Source: Eubacterium sp. AF36-5BH | GTDB taxonomy: Bacteria > Bacillota > Clostridia > Lachnospirales > Lachnospiraceae | Direction of reading: 5' to 3' | NCBI RefSeq assembly: GCF_003460505.1 | Contig: NZ_QTVG01000002.1 | Span: 62,001-126,000, forward strand | DNA: 64,000 nt | Shown: in pieces, positions 52,012-61,615 of the stretch | Position numbering within the stretch: the first letter of the stretch is position 1 | Layout of the letters: each line of letters opens with the position of its first letter | The notes under the pieces: model-generated | What the model was told of the DNA's origin: nothing | The model's database searches: none | Seen by the model: only the letters and a program-made list of their open reading frames with translations | Position numbers and translations under genes: made by a program

Positions 52012-54261
52012 ATGAGAAAGTATGTTCAAAAAGGAATAAGTTTGGCGTTGGTTATGACAATGTCAACCTGGTGTTTGTCAGGATGTGGAACTACAAACAC
52101 ACAGTCAAAGAAAACAGAAAAAAAACAAACAGAAGCTTCTGACACAATTAAACAGTCAGATTTGCAAACATTATTAAGCAGTAAGATTGGTGACACAGCC
52201 AATACTGAAAAGAAAGAAACAGTTTTCGTGGAAATGGATCCATCTGGTGAAGTTACTAAGACAACAGTAAGTGATACTTTGAAAGTTTCTGATAAGGATA
52301 GCATTAGTGATGTATCAAATCTCGATAATATTACAAATTTAAGTGGTGATGAAAAATATACTACAGATGAGAATGGCAATATTGTTTGGGAGAATAAAGG
52401 AAAAGACATTACATATCAGGGTACAACAACAGAGTCTACACCTATTAAAGTAAATGTTAAATATTATTTAGATGATGAAGAAATATCACCAGATGATTTG
52501 GCAGGAAAAAGCGGAAAAGTAAAAATTGTTTATGACTATGTTAATGAAACATCATCTGAGGGAAAATTCATTCCATTTATTACTTTAACAGGTATGGTTT
52601 TAGATGATAATTTCACAAATGTAAAAGTTGATAACGGTAAAGTAGTTGAATATGATGGCTCAAACATTGTAATCGGTTATGGAGCACCGGGCTTTAAGGA
52701 CAATCTTATATCAACAGTTAGCAAGGCTGAAGATTATTTAAAGGATATTGATATTCCTGAATCATTTACAGTTGAAGCTGATGTAAAAGACTTTAGCTTA
52801 AACATGTCACTTACAATGGCAACATCTGAAATTGCTGATTTAGATTTAGACAAGAGCTTAGATTTCTCAGATATTGAAGATAAGATGGATGAGTTAAAGG
52901 ACGGTACAAATCAGTTAGTAAAAGGTGCTGGAGATTTAGTATCAGGTGCCAGCAAATTAAATTCAGGTGCAGATAAGATTGATAAGGGTGCAAAGGATAT
53001 TGCTAAATATACATCTGATTTATATTTAGGAACAACTACATTATTAACAAGCTATAAGAAGTTTGACTGTGCTCTTGTTTCAGGTGTTAAGAGTGCAAAC
53101 AAAGGTGCTAAGAAATTATACAAAGGAACAAAGAGTGTTAAGTCAGCATCTAACAAGTTGAATTCAGGTGCCCAGACATTAAACAGCGGCGCTAAGAAGG
53201 TTAACTCAGGTGCACAGGAACTTGCAAAAGGTTTAAGCAGTGCAAAAGCAGGTTTTGAAGATGTTAAGGACAGCAAGGGTAATGTTAAGAGCCAGGGCTT
53301 AAAGAATGGCTCAAAGGCTTTAGCAACAGGAACAAAAACAGCAGAAGCAGGCGTAAAACAGCTAGTTGGTACATTACAGTCAACACCAAGTTCTATCCAG
53401 ACTCAAATTGATGGTGTTGTTAAAAAAGTAAGCGCAGCTACAGGCGGTGCAATTGCTTCTGAAAAAGCATTAAACGCAACTATTGAAAAGATTAACGGTG
53501 CCATTGCTCAGGGCGCAGACATGACTACTGTTTTAACAGGTGCAGGTTTAAATGCAACAGCTTATTATCAGTTATTAGAAGCATATTATGGAATTAAAAC
53601 ATTAGAGCAGGTTAAATCAACATTTGAAACTCAGATTACTTCACAGGCATCAAGCATTAAGGCTCTTGTTGATGGCATGGGAGATTTAACAGATGGTGCA
53701 TCAGCGTTAAATACAGGAATTAATACATTATACACAGGTATTAGCAAGTTAAATACGGGTGCCGGTACTTTAGCAGCAGGCACAAAAAGTTTATATGATG
53801 GAACAAGTACATTAGCATCAGGAACAAACCAGTTAAAGAGTGGTGCAAAAACTCTTAACTCAGGTATGAAGTCACTTAACCAGGGAACAGATAAGATGAA
53901 CAGTAAGTTAGGCGATGCAAGCTCACAGGTTAAAGATGGTATTGCAACTGTTAATTCAGGTGCAGGACAGATTAGTGATGGTGCTAAAACATTAGCAAAT
54001 GGTACAGGTTCATTAAGCAGTGGTGTTGTAACATTATTTAATGGAACAAAAACATTAAAAGATGGTGTTGTCAAATTAAATGACGAAGGTATAAGCAAGA
54101 TTACTGAAATCTTTGGCTATGATACAAAGGATGCAGTTAATAGTATTGAAGATATATTAAATAACGGAAAAGAATACAAGTCATTCTCAGGAATTAAGAG
54201 TGATATGTCAGGTAACGTTAAATTCATATTTAAGACAGCCGAAATCAAGTCGGATAAGTAA
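52012..54261 (+). CDS. YhgE/Pip-like lipoprotein with heptad repeats
   Basis: The protein has 749 residues from the ATG at 52012, with AAAGGAG upstream; the GTG at 52000 is part of that site. The signal ends C-L-S-G-C, so it is a lipoprotein. After a beta-rich N-terminal region (about 100-260) come long runs of a seven-residue pattern L-x-x-G-A-x-x (LNSGAQTLNSGAKKVNSGA), characteristic of YhgE/Pip proteins and predicted to form extended coils. It lacks the usual C-terminal ABC2-like membrane domain. The MMPL exporter starts 16 bases later, so the two probably form an envelope complex. Confidence 0.85.
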   Translation: MRKYVQKGISLALVMTMSTWCLSGCGTTNTQSKKTEKKQTEASDTIKQSDLQTLLSSKIGDTANTEKKETVFVEMDPSGEVTKTTVSDTLKVSDKDSISDVSNLDNITNLSGDEKYTTDENGNIVWENKGKDITYQGTTTESTPIKVNVKYYLDDEEISPDDLAGKSGKVKIVYDYVNETSSEGKFIPFITLTGMVLDDNFTNVKVDNGKVVEYDGSNIVIGYGAPGFKDNLISTVSKAEDYLKDIDIPESFTVEADVKDFSLNMSLTMATSEIADLDLDKSLDFSDIEDKMDELKDGTNQLVKGAGDLVSGASKLNSGADKIDKGAKDIAKYTSDLYLGTTTLLTSYKKFDCALVSGVKSANKGAKKLYKGTKSVKSASNKLNSGAQTLNSGAKKVNSGAQELAKGLSSAKAGFEDVKDSKGNVKSQGLKNGSKALATGTKTAEAGVKQLVGTLQSTPSSIQTQIDGVVKKVSAATGGAIASEKALNATIEKINGAIAQGADMTTVLTGAGLNATAYYQLLEAYYGIKTLEQVKSTFETQITSQASSIKALVDGMGDLTDGASALNTGINTLYTGISKLNTGAGTLAAGTKSLYDGTSTLASGTNQLKSGAKTLNSGMKSLNQGTDKMNSKLGDASSQVKDGIATVNSGAGQISDGAKTLANGTGSLSSGVVTLFNGTKTLKDGVVKLNDEGISKITEIFGYDTKDAVNSIEDILNNGKEYKSFSGIKSDMSGNVKFIFKTAEIKSDK

Positions 54262-54276
54262 AGGAGCTAATAAGTT

Positions 54277-56343
54277 ATGAAGAAGTTTGGACAGTTTGTT
54301 GTAAAAGCCAGATATGTCATATTACTAATTAGTATTTTACTACTAATTCCAGCAGGCATTGGCTATATGAATACAAAAGTAAATTACGACTTATTATACT
54401 ATTTGCCGGACGGAATTGACACAATGACAGGTCAGGACATAATGATGGACGAATTCGATTCAGGTGCATTTAGTATTGTTATGGTTGATAAGATGGACGA
54501 TAAAGATGTCACAAAGCTTATTGACAAAATGAAAAAAGTTGACCATGTAAGTAAAGTTTTATGGTATGACTCTTTTGAAAAAGCAGGTGTACCAAAATCA
54601 ATGCTACCGGATGATGTGTACAAAGCCTTTAACAAAGGTACATCAACAATTATGATGGTTATTTTTGATGACACAAGTTCCGGTGAGGGAACAATGGATG
54701 CAATAACACAACTTAGAAATCTTACACAAAAACAGTGTTATATTAGCGGTATTTCAGCCATTGTTACAGATACAAAAGTGTTAGTTGAACAGGAAATGTT
54801 CATATACGTTTGTATAGCAGCATTAGTTTCAATTGTTGTTTTGTCGTTGTTAATGGATTCATACTTAATTTCAATTTTCTTTATGTTAAGTATTGGAATG
54901 GCTATTATATATAACTTAGGCAGCAACTTTGTGGTGGGAGAAATATCCTATCTGACAAAGGCGTTAGCGGCGGTGCTTCAGCTTGGTGTTACAATGGACT
55001 ACTCAATATTCCTGTGGCACAGTTTTGAGGAAGAACTGGAGAAACATGACGGTGACAGTAAATCGGCTATGGCGGATGCTATTGCAGCTACAATATCTTC
55101 TGTTGTAAGTAGTTCAATAACAACAGTGGCAGGTTTCATTGCTTTATGCTTTATGAGTTTTACATTGGGACTTGACCTTGGTATTGTAATGGCAAAAGGT
55201 GTAATTTTAGGTGTTATCTCATGTGTAACTGTTTTACCGGCTTTCATTTTGGTATTTAACAAAGCCATTCAGAAAACAAAGCACAAACAGTTATTACCTG
55301 ATTTTAAAAAGATTCCTGCGTGGATTACAAAGCATTATAGAATATTTATTGTATTGTTCTTATTATTAATTGGTCCTGCAGCTTACGGTCAGGCAAATAC
55401 AAATGTATATTATGATTTAACATTAAGTTTGCCGGAAAGCTTAAAGAGTGTTACAGCTCAGAATAAAGTGGCAGATACTTATGATTTAGGCTCGGCTAAC
55501 ATGATTTTAATAAGTTCAGATACAAAGACGAAAGATGTTAAAGATTTATTGTCAGATGTTAATGATGTAAAAGGTGTAAAAGTTGCAATGGGACTTGAAA
55601 GTTTCTTAGACGGCTCAGTTCCTGATTCATTTATACCGGAAGATTTAACAAGTGCATTAAAGAGTGAAAAACATGAAATGTTAATCTTTATGTCTGAGTA
55701 TAAGACAGGTTCAGATGAAGCCAATGCACAGTGTAATCAAATCGAAAAGATTATTAAGAAATACGACAAGTCAGGAATGCTTGTAGGCGAAGCTGCATGT
55801 ACAAGAGACTTAATTAAGATAACAAACAAAGACTTTGCAACAGTAAGTTTTGTTTCAATATTTGTAATTTTTGCAATTATCGCAATTGTATTTAAGTCAA
55901 TTACACTTCCTATAATTTTGGTAGCAGTAATTGAACTTGCAATCTTTATCAACATGGGTATTCCATTCTATACAGGAGCAACATTACCATTTATTGCTTC
56001 AGTTGTAATTGGAACAATCCAGTTAGGTGCGACAGTTGACTACGCAATCTTAATGACTAACAGATATAAGTTAGAGCGTAGCAGTGGCAAGGAAAAAAAT
56101 CTTGCTGCAAAAGACGCATTAACAGCAACAATGAAGTCAATTATTGTTAGTGCTTGTACATTCTTTGGGGCAACATTTGGTGTAGGTGCTTACTCAAGTA
56201 TTGACATGATTAGTTCACTTTGCTTACTTATGGCAAGAGGTGCCGTAATTAGTATGCTTTGTGTAATTTGTATTTTACCGGCAATGTTTGTTGTTTTTGA
56301 CAAGGCTATTGTAAAGGGAAGTTACAAATTCTTAGACAAATAA
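54277..56343 (+). CDS. MMPL-family RND exporter
   Basis: This 688-residue protein has the RND duplication: helix 1 (about 13-32), an external domain (about 33-165), five or six helices (about 170-325), a second external domain (about 355-520) and the last helices. Proton-relay-like motifs G-V-T-M-D-Y-S-I-F-L (near residue 238) and G-A-T-V-D-Y-A-I-L-M (near 586) occur in matching positions, as in MMPL transporters. Gram-positive members move lipids or hydrophobic compounds. It follows the YhgE-like lipoprotein and a TetR gene, suggesting inducible export. Confidence 0.93.
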   Translation: MKKFGQFVVKARYVILLISILLLIPAGIGYMNTKVNYDLLYYLPDGIDTMTGQDIMMDEFDSGAFSIVMVDKMDDKDVTKLIDKMKKVDHVSKVLWYDSFEKAGVPKSMLPDDVYKAFNKGTSTIMMVIFDDTSSGEGTMDAITQLRNLTQKQCYISGISAIVTDTKVLVEQEMFIYVCIAALVSIVVLSLLMDSYLISIFFMLSIGMAIIYNLGSNFVVGEISYLTKALAAVLQLGVTMDYSIFLWHSFEEELEKHDGDSKSAMADAIAATISSVVSSSITTVAGFIALCFMSFTLGLDLGIVMAKGVILGVISCVTVLPAFILVFNKAIQKTKHKQLLPDFKKIPAWITKHYRIFIVLFLLLIGPAAYGQANTNVYYDLTLSLPESLKSVTAQNKVADTYDLGSANMILISSDTKTKDVKDLLSDVNDVKGVKVAMGLESFLDGSVPDSFIPEDLTSALKSEKHEMLIFMSEYKTGSDEANAQCNQIEKIIKKYDKSGMLVGEAACTRDLIKITNKDFATVSFVSIFVIFAIIAIVFKSITLPIILVAVIELAIFINMGIPFYTGATLPFIASVVIGTIQLGATVDYAILMTNRYKLERSSGKEKNLAAKDALTATMKSIIVSACTFFGATFGVGAYSSIDMISSLCLLMARGAVISMLCVICILPAMFVVFDKAIVKGSYKFLDK

Positions 56344-56455
56344 TTAAAACAGCAAATTAATGTTTGTTTTAAAAAGTAAATTAATGTTTGTTTGAAAAGT
56401 AAATCAATGTTAGTTTTAAATAGTAAATTAATACTAGTTTGAAAAAGCAAAAAAT
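56344..56455 (+). repeat. Imperfect ~30-base tandem repeat after the MMPL gene
   Basis: About four units carry GTAAATTAATGTTTGTTT or close variants with poly-A spacers. They start at the MMPL stop codon and end before the terminator. They are probably non-coding. Confidence 0.75.
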
Positions 56456-56463
56456 GAAGTTTT

Positions 56464-56524
56464 AGAGGTTCAAATATAAGTTAAACATTATAAAGTTTAA
56501 TGGAATTAGAACCTCTTTTTAGTT
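56464..56524 (+). terminator. Terminator of the YhgE-MMPL operon
   Basis: An 8-bp outer stem (56464-56471 with 56509-56516) with an inner TTAAAC/GTTTAA pairing is followed by TTTTTT. Confidence 0.75.
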
Positions 56525-56606
56525 TAAAAAAAATGAAAAATGTGGTATAATTAGCATAAAATTAAGTACGGATTATTTTTAATCTTAAAGACTGGAGGGA
56601 TGTACT

Positions 56607-57197
56607 ATGAAGCAGATAGTAATTGCTATAGGAAGAGAGTTTGGTAGCGGAGGTTTAAAGGTAGCAGAAATGGTAGCAGAACATTACAATATACCTTTAT
56701 ATCACAAGCAATTATTAGATGAAGTGGCAAAGGAAGGAAAGTACAGTAGAGAAGTAGTTGAGAAGTACGACGAAAAACCTATTAACCTTACTTTTATGCC
56801 AATTCCATTAGGTGGTGTAACAACGTCAATAGAACAGGATGTTGCCATTAAGGAATTCAATATGCTTAGAAAGAGAGCAAATGAGGAAAATGAATCATTT
56901 GTTGTTGTAGGCAGATGTGCAGATGAAATTCTCGCAGATAATCCAAATCTTACAAAAGTATTTATTTTAGGAGATACAGAAAGTAAGGCTAAGAGAGTTA
57001 TGGAAAGAGACGGCATTGATAAGAAAGCTGCTTTATCCAAGATGAAGAAAAGAGACAAAGTAAGAAAAACATATCATAACTTCTACTGTGAGAATAAATG
57101 GGGTGATTCAAGAGCTTATGATTTGTGCATAAGCACAGCAAATATCTCATTAGAGAATGCAGCAAGGCTAATTATTGACTATGTTGAAATGAAATAA
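56607..57197 (+). CDS. Cytidylate kinase-like family protein
   Basis: This 196-residue P-loop protein starts QIVIAIGREFGSGGLKVAEM, in which G-R-E-F-G-S-G-G is the variant nucleotide loop of the cytidylate kinase-like family common in Clostridia. Conserved E-x-S-F-V-V-V-G-R-C-A-D (near residue 92) and K-K-R-D-K-V-R (near 147) follow. Real Cmk is distinct, and the phosphate acceptor for this group is unknown. GGAGG precedes the ATG, and a strong terminator follows, so it is monocistronic. Confidence 0.9.
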   Translation: MKQIVIAIGREFGSGGLKVAEMVAEHYNIPLYHKQLLDEVAKEGKYSREVVEKYDEKPINLTFMPIPLGGVTTSIEQDVAIKEFNMLRKRANEENESFVVVGRCADEILADNPNLTKVFILGDTESKAKRVMERDGIDKKAALSKMKKRDKVRKTYHNFYCENKWGDSRAYDLCISTANISLENAARLIIDYVEMK

Positions 57198-57206
57198 AAA
57201 TAATTC

Positions 57207-57248
57207 AATAAGAAAAAGCCTTTATTTATAGGCTTTTTCTTATTTTTT
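57207..57248 (+). terminator. Terminator after the kinase-like gene
   Basis: A 15-bp perfect stem (57207-57221 with 57230-57244) is followed by a T-rich tail. Confidence 0.92.
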
Positions 57249-57361
57249 TGGCTGAAAATAAAAATGGTTTCTTGAATCGGATATATGGTTGTCAAACATT
57301 AAATATGATAAAATAATACCATGGTTAAACTTAACAAAGAAAATATAAAAAGGAGGATTTT

Positions 57362-60300
57362 ATGAGAAAAAACGTACAAAAAGCTTTGAGCTTAGCACTT
57401 AGCATGTCAATGGTATGCAGTTTAATAGCGATTGATGGAAACTCTTACAAAAATATCGTAAGAGCTGATGAAATTATTGCTGCAGATGAAGGAAGTGGTA
57501 GCGGTGAAGTAGAACCGGAGATTGATTATTCTGATTTGATTAAGTCGGATTATAATTTGTTGAAAGGAGCAGGATATACTTACAGCAGCAAGGGGCAGGA
57601 AAATACAGACACTGCACTTACTAATGGAAGTCTTGATGGAGGCTTTTATAATTCAAAATGGGGAAAAGATGCAAATCAGAGAGTTACAATAACAACAGAT
57701 GGAATTCAGGAAGTAAGTAATTTGAAGTCGTTTTTGATTTTCTTCAATAATGCGAATACATACTGTAAGAAATTCAACATTCAGTTATCATTAGATGGTG
57801 AAAATTTTGAAACGGCATATGAATCAACAGATGATTTTACTGAAAAGGTAAATGAATTAACAGTTGACAAATCTAATTTGACAATAACACAGTTTAAGTA
57901 TGTAAGAATTAATCTTTTAGACGGAAAGAAAGATTATGGTTATCAGATAAAGGAATTTGCTGCAATTGGTGAAGGAGAAAATAAAACTCCAAATACAGCA
58001 AATAGTTCTAGTGAGCTTGAAGAGGGATTACCTGTAGATGAATCTGAATTTTTAGCAACAGACTATAATCTGACATATGGGGCTGAGTACACACAGACAT
58101 CAGTTGGAAGTCAGAACTTTAAGGTTTTAACAGATGGTAATGTATCAGGTACAGAATTTGTTAATACTGAAAGAAACGATGATGCGAAGGATCAGACTTT
58201 TGTAATTGATATTGGAAGAGAAATGAGTCAGAAAGTAAGCAACATTGATTACTTGCAGCTATATAACGTTAATGATACTACAAATGTAACAGATTTTGAA
58301 GTATCAATATCATTAGACGGAGAAAATTACCAGACAATAGGAAAATATTCAGGTGTAGAATGGGAACAGACACATTATAACGTGGATTTATCAGAGGTTA
58401 CACTTGAAGATTTCAGATATGTTAAATTACATTTAATAAATGGTAATACAGGATATGGATACCAGATTAGAGAATTTGCTGTAATGGGCAAAGATAAAGC
58501 ATATTATCCGGAAGTAAAGGATCAGACATCATTAGTTTCATCAAGTGATAAAAATCTTGCATTAAATAAGACAGTATATGTGTCATCCACAGGTGAAAAT
58601 GAAGGAACAGATCCTACAGTTCTTACAAATGGCAATGCAGATGCATTTTGGTCATCACTATGGGATGCAACAAGAACATTCGAATATGTTGTAATTGATT
58701 TGGGAAAAGAAGTTGAACCATCATTACTTAGCAAAGTACTTGTTAATTTCCAAAATAAAGTTACATACTGTAAGGATTATACAGTATCAGTATCAAAAGA
58801 ATTTGATGAAGAAAATCCGGATGAAGGATTCGTTAAAATAGGAGAAACAAAGTCTATAGCTTGGGAAGTTTTACAGCATTTTGCAGATCCGAACGGATAT
58901 GTTGTAACAAACTTATATGATTTACCAACAGAACCAATTAGATATGTAAAAGTTTATATGAATGGACATGCTGCTTATGGCTTCCAGATTAAGGAAATTG
59001 CCGTAATTCAGAAGACGGATATTACAGATGCAACAGTTGATGTAACATTAGATGATGAATTGAAGGCAACAGTTAGTGCAAAATATAGTGGAACAGAATT
59101 AGTTGAAGGAACAGATTATACAGTTGAACAGACAACAACAGCTGAAGGTATAGAAGTTAAGTTGAATGGTATAGGAGACTTTGGTGGTTCTGTTACAAAA
59201 ACTATTAAAGCAGAGGATATTGCTGTTAGTGAAGCTAAGAACTTAACAGTAGAAGCAATAGAAGCAAATACTTTAAAGGTTTCATTTGAAGGAAGCAATT
59301 TACCAAAAGAATTTGCTCAGGTATATGACATTTATGTGGGAGACAAGTTAGTAGCAGAAAATAAAGAACCGGGTGAATACACATTTGATAAAATTAATGC
59401 TGGTAATGTTACAGTTAAGGTTGTAGCAAAACGTGGTGAAGTTTCATCTGAAGGTGTATCACAGGAAACTAAAATTTCAGGGATAGATATTTCAAAATTT
59501 GAATTATTTATTGGAGAGATTGGACATATATACAATGGAAAAGAACAGACAGTTCCAGTTACAGTAAAAAACGGTGATGAACAGCTTGAAGAAGGAACAG
59601 CATATGAAGTAAAATACGAAGATAATGTAAATGCGGGAACTGCAAAAGTTATCGTTAATGGTATAGGATTATATGAAGGTAAGCTTGAAGGAGAGTTTAC
59701 TATTGCACAGGCAAATATTGAAGATGATATTATAAAGAAAGATTTTTCAAATTTAGCAGAAAGTTACGAATATAAGGTGGCAGACATCCAGCCTCAGATT
59801 AAGATGAGTCAGGGTGATGTTTACTTATCAGCAATGAAGGATTACGAAATTGTTTATTCAGATAATATGAATCCTGGTACAGTAACAATGACAATAAAGG
59901 GTATTGGAAACTACGCAGGAACAATTGAAAAGACATTCGTTATTACTAAGAGAAAACTTGCTAACACAACTATTAAGACATCATTTGATGCTAACAAGCA
60001 GTTAAATGTATTAGTTCAGGTACCTGATAATGGACGTGCATTAACAAAAGATAAGGATTATAAATATACAGTAGCTACAGATGCAACAGGTAATATCACA
60101 ATTACAATTACAGGAATTGGTGAAAATTGTGAAGGTACAGTTGTTAAAACAATTGCAGCTAAGGATAACCCTAACAGACCAACTCAGAAGCCAACAACAA
60201 CAAAGATTAAAGTGGCAAAGGTTTCACCTAAGGCTAAGAATGTTAAGGGTAAGAAGATTAAGTTGTCATGGAAGAAGATTAAAGGTGTAAAGGGCTACCA

Positions 60301-60490
60301 GGTTCGTTACGCTTTAAGCAAAGGCAAACTTAAAAAGGCAAAGATTAAAGCTTGTAAGAAGAATTCTTATGTAATTAAGAAACTTAAAAATAAAAAATAT
60401 TTTGTTCAGGTTAGAGCTTACAAAATAGTTGGAAAGAAAAAATACTATGGAGCATGGAGCAAAGTTAAAAGTGTTAAAGTAAAAAAATAA
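57362..60490 (+). CDS. Large secreted surface protein with discoidin-like and Ig-like domains
   Basis: This 1042-residue exported protein has a signal peptide (about 1-36, to VRADE) and three F5/8-type C (discoidin-like) domains (about 60-205, 230-375 and 395-550), each ending with a G-Y-G-Y-Q-I-K-E-F-A-x-I/M-G type strand. Then come Ig-like modules (about 555-940), two with the Y-N-G-K-E-Q-T...N-A-G-T-A-K-V-x-V-N-G-I-G-x-Y-E-G pattern. A Lys-rich Fn3-like tail ends WSKVKSVKVKK, as in the protein at 31180. Discoidin domains usually bind sugars, suggesting glycan or mucin adhesion. No enzyme domain or sortase motif is seen. AAGGAGG precedes the ATG. Confidence 0.9.
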   Translation: MRKNVQKALSLALSMSMVCSLIAIDGNSYKNIVRADEIIAADEGSGSGEVEPEIDYSDLIKSDYNLLKGAGYTYSSKGQENTDTALTNGSLDGGFYNSKWGKDANQRVTITTDGIQEVSNLKSFLIFFNNANTYCKKFNIQLSLDGENFETAYESTDDFTEKVNELTVDKSNLTITQFKYVRINLLDGKKDYGYQIKEFAAIGEGENKTPNTANSSSELEEGLPVDESEFLATDYNLTYGAEYTQTSVGSQNFKVLTDGNVSGTEFVNTERNDDAKDQTFVIDIGREMSQKVSNIDYLQLYNVNDTTNVTDFEVSISLDGENYQTIGKYSGVEWEQTHYNVDLSEVTLEDFRYVKLHLINGNTGYGYQIREFAVMGKDKAYYPEVKDQTSLVSSSDKNLALNKTVYVSSTGENEGTDPTVLTNGNADAFWSSLWDATRTFEYVVIDLGKEVEPSLLSKVLVNFQNKVTYCKDYTVSVSKEFDEENPDEGFVKIGETKSIAWEVLQHFADPNGYVVTNLYDLPTEPIRYVKVYMNGHAAYGFQIKEIAVIQKTDITDATVDVTLDDELKATVSAKYSGTELVEGTDYTVEQTTTAEGIEVKLNGIGDFGGSVTKTIKAEDIAVSEAKNLTVEAIEANTLKVSFEGSNLPKEFAQVYDIYVGDKLVAENKEPGEYTFDKINAGNVTVKVVAKRGEVSSEGVSQETKISGIDISKFELFIGEIGHIYNGKEQTVPVTVKNGDEQLEEGTAYEVKYEDNVNAGTAKVIVNGIGLYEGKLEGEFTIAQANIEDDIIKKDFSNLAESYEYKVADIQPQIKMSQGDVYLSAMKDYEIVYSDNMNPGTVTMTIKGIGNYAGTIEKTFVITKRKLANTTIKTSFDANKQLNVLVQVPDNGRALTKDKDYKYTVATDATGNITITITGIGENCEGTVVKTIAAKDNPNRPTQKPTTTKIKVAKVSPKAKNVKGKKIKLSWKKIKGVKGYQVRYALSKGKLKKAKIKACKKNSYVIKKLKNKKYFVQVRAYKIVGKKKYYGAWSKVKSVKVKK

Positions 60491-60511
60491 TGTCCTATTG
60501 TAGGATATAGT

Positions 60512-60560
60512 TAATAAAAGTGGAATGTAGATTAAAACGGTCTACATTTCACTTTTATTA
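60512..60560 (+). terminator. Terminator after the large surface protein
   Basis: A 20-base stem (60512-60531 with 60541-60560, one mismatch) and a 9-base loop. The downstream T tail is weak, but T residues close the stem. Confidence 0.75.
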
Positions 60561-60608
60561 ATGATTAAGTAATGATATAATTACAGGAAAAGAATAAGGA
60601 GGCATTAA

Positions 60609-61025
60609 ATGGGAGATTTAGTTTTTAATGGAATTAAAGTAGAAGAACTTGATTTAACAAATAAGATAGAAGGAGCTGTCTCTTTGGATATCAGCCAGAG
60701 AGCATCTTTTAATGTTAAATATACAAGGGATGATAAGAAGTGTGCAGCTACATTAACTATTGATATGATGGATAAGAATCAACCAATGGATTTCAATTTC
60801 AAAATAAGTGCAGTGGCATTTTTTGACTGTGACCAGTTATCAGACAAAAAGGAAATTCATAAGAAAGCATACGATGAAATATTCCCACATGTAAGATCAA
60901 TGGTAATTACATTTTTTGTAAATTCAGGTTTGCCACCAATTGCAATTCCTAAGGTAAAAATGGACGATGCAAACATTAAAGTATCAGGAGAAGATAATTC
61001 AGAGGACGATAAAATTTATAGTTAA
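60609..61025 (+). CDS. SecB-like protein
   Basis: This 138-residue acidic protein has the SecB fold pattern. The beta strands of the first half carry FNVKYTRDD and FNFKISAVAFFDC. Then comes the helix with P-H-V-R-S-M-V-I-T-F-F-V-N-S-G-L-P-P-I-A-I-P, close to the SecB core (FPYVRE...G.PP...P). SecB is a cytosolic chaperone holding pre-proteins for SecA. In Firmicutes such proteins are scarce and sometimes tied to toxin-antitoxin modules; none is adjacent. AAGGAGG precedes the ATG. A role in secreting the large upstream protein is only a positional guess. Confidence 0.75.
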   Translation: MGDLVFNGIKVEELDLTNKIEGAVSLDISQRASFNVKYTRDDKKCAATLTIDMMDKNQPMDFNFKISAVAFFDCDQLSDKKEIHKKAYDEIFPHVRSMVITFFVNSGLPPIAIPKVKMDDANIKVSGEDNSEDDKIYS

Positions 61026-61615
61026 AAATGTTTTTTTTAGTTTTTTGGAAAATTAAAAAAACGTAAAAAATACAAAAAACATAAAAATTGTAACAAATGC
61101 TTATAAAAAAGCCCTTTTATTTCAAAAAATAAAAGGATAAATGTACATAATTAACAAAAAAATACATTAGATTTATAGGTTGTTGCAAAAAATGTTTTTA
61201 ATTTTTAAACTATAAGTGTATTAGATTTTTAGGTAACATAATAATCTAAACCCTTTCAATTTTGTGGCGTTTCGGAGAATTCTGAAACGCCATTCCTGAT
61301 TTGAGAAGCAATTTTTCTAAATGCTTATCTAATAGACAAAACATACAAAATAAAATCATATCTGAACAATTAGAAATAATAATTCCATAATATAAAAAGA
61401 ACTAATCCTTTGGTTAATAATCAAAATTCTACAATCATTAATTATGCATTAAAAAGTATGTGCAGGAAAACAGCTGTTAATTAATAATGAAAAGTGTTAA
61501 TATTAGTTTCGGCAGATAATAAATTATAGACAGCAGAAACGAATTAAGATAAGAGATTGAATTACAAAGAACAGAAAAGAAAGATAAAGGATTGAATTAT
61601 AGAGAAGAAAGTATT
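61026..61615. other. 590-base AT-rich gap with two hairpins
   Basis: A 10-bp hairpin (61113-61122 with 61127-61136) and a stronger 12-bp hairpin TGGCGTTTCGGA/TCTGAAACGCCA (61265-61276 with 61281-61292) stand out. ATTAGATTTxTAGGT occurs twice (near 61168 and 61221). No ORF with a ribosome site was seen. The second hairpin lacks a T tail on either strand, so it is not a standard terminator. Confidence 0.5.
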
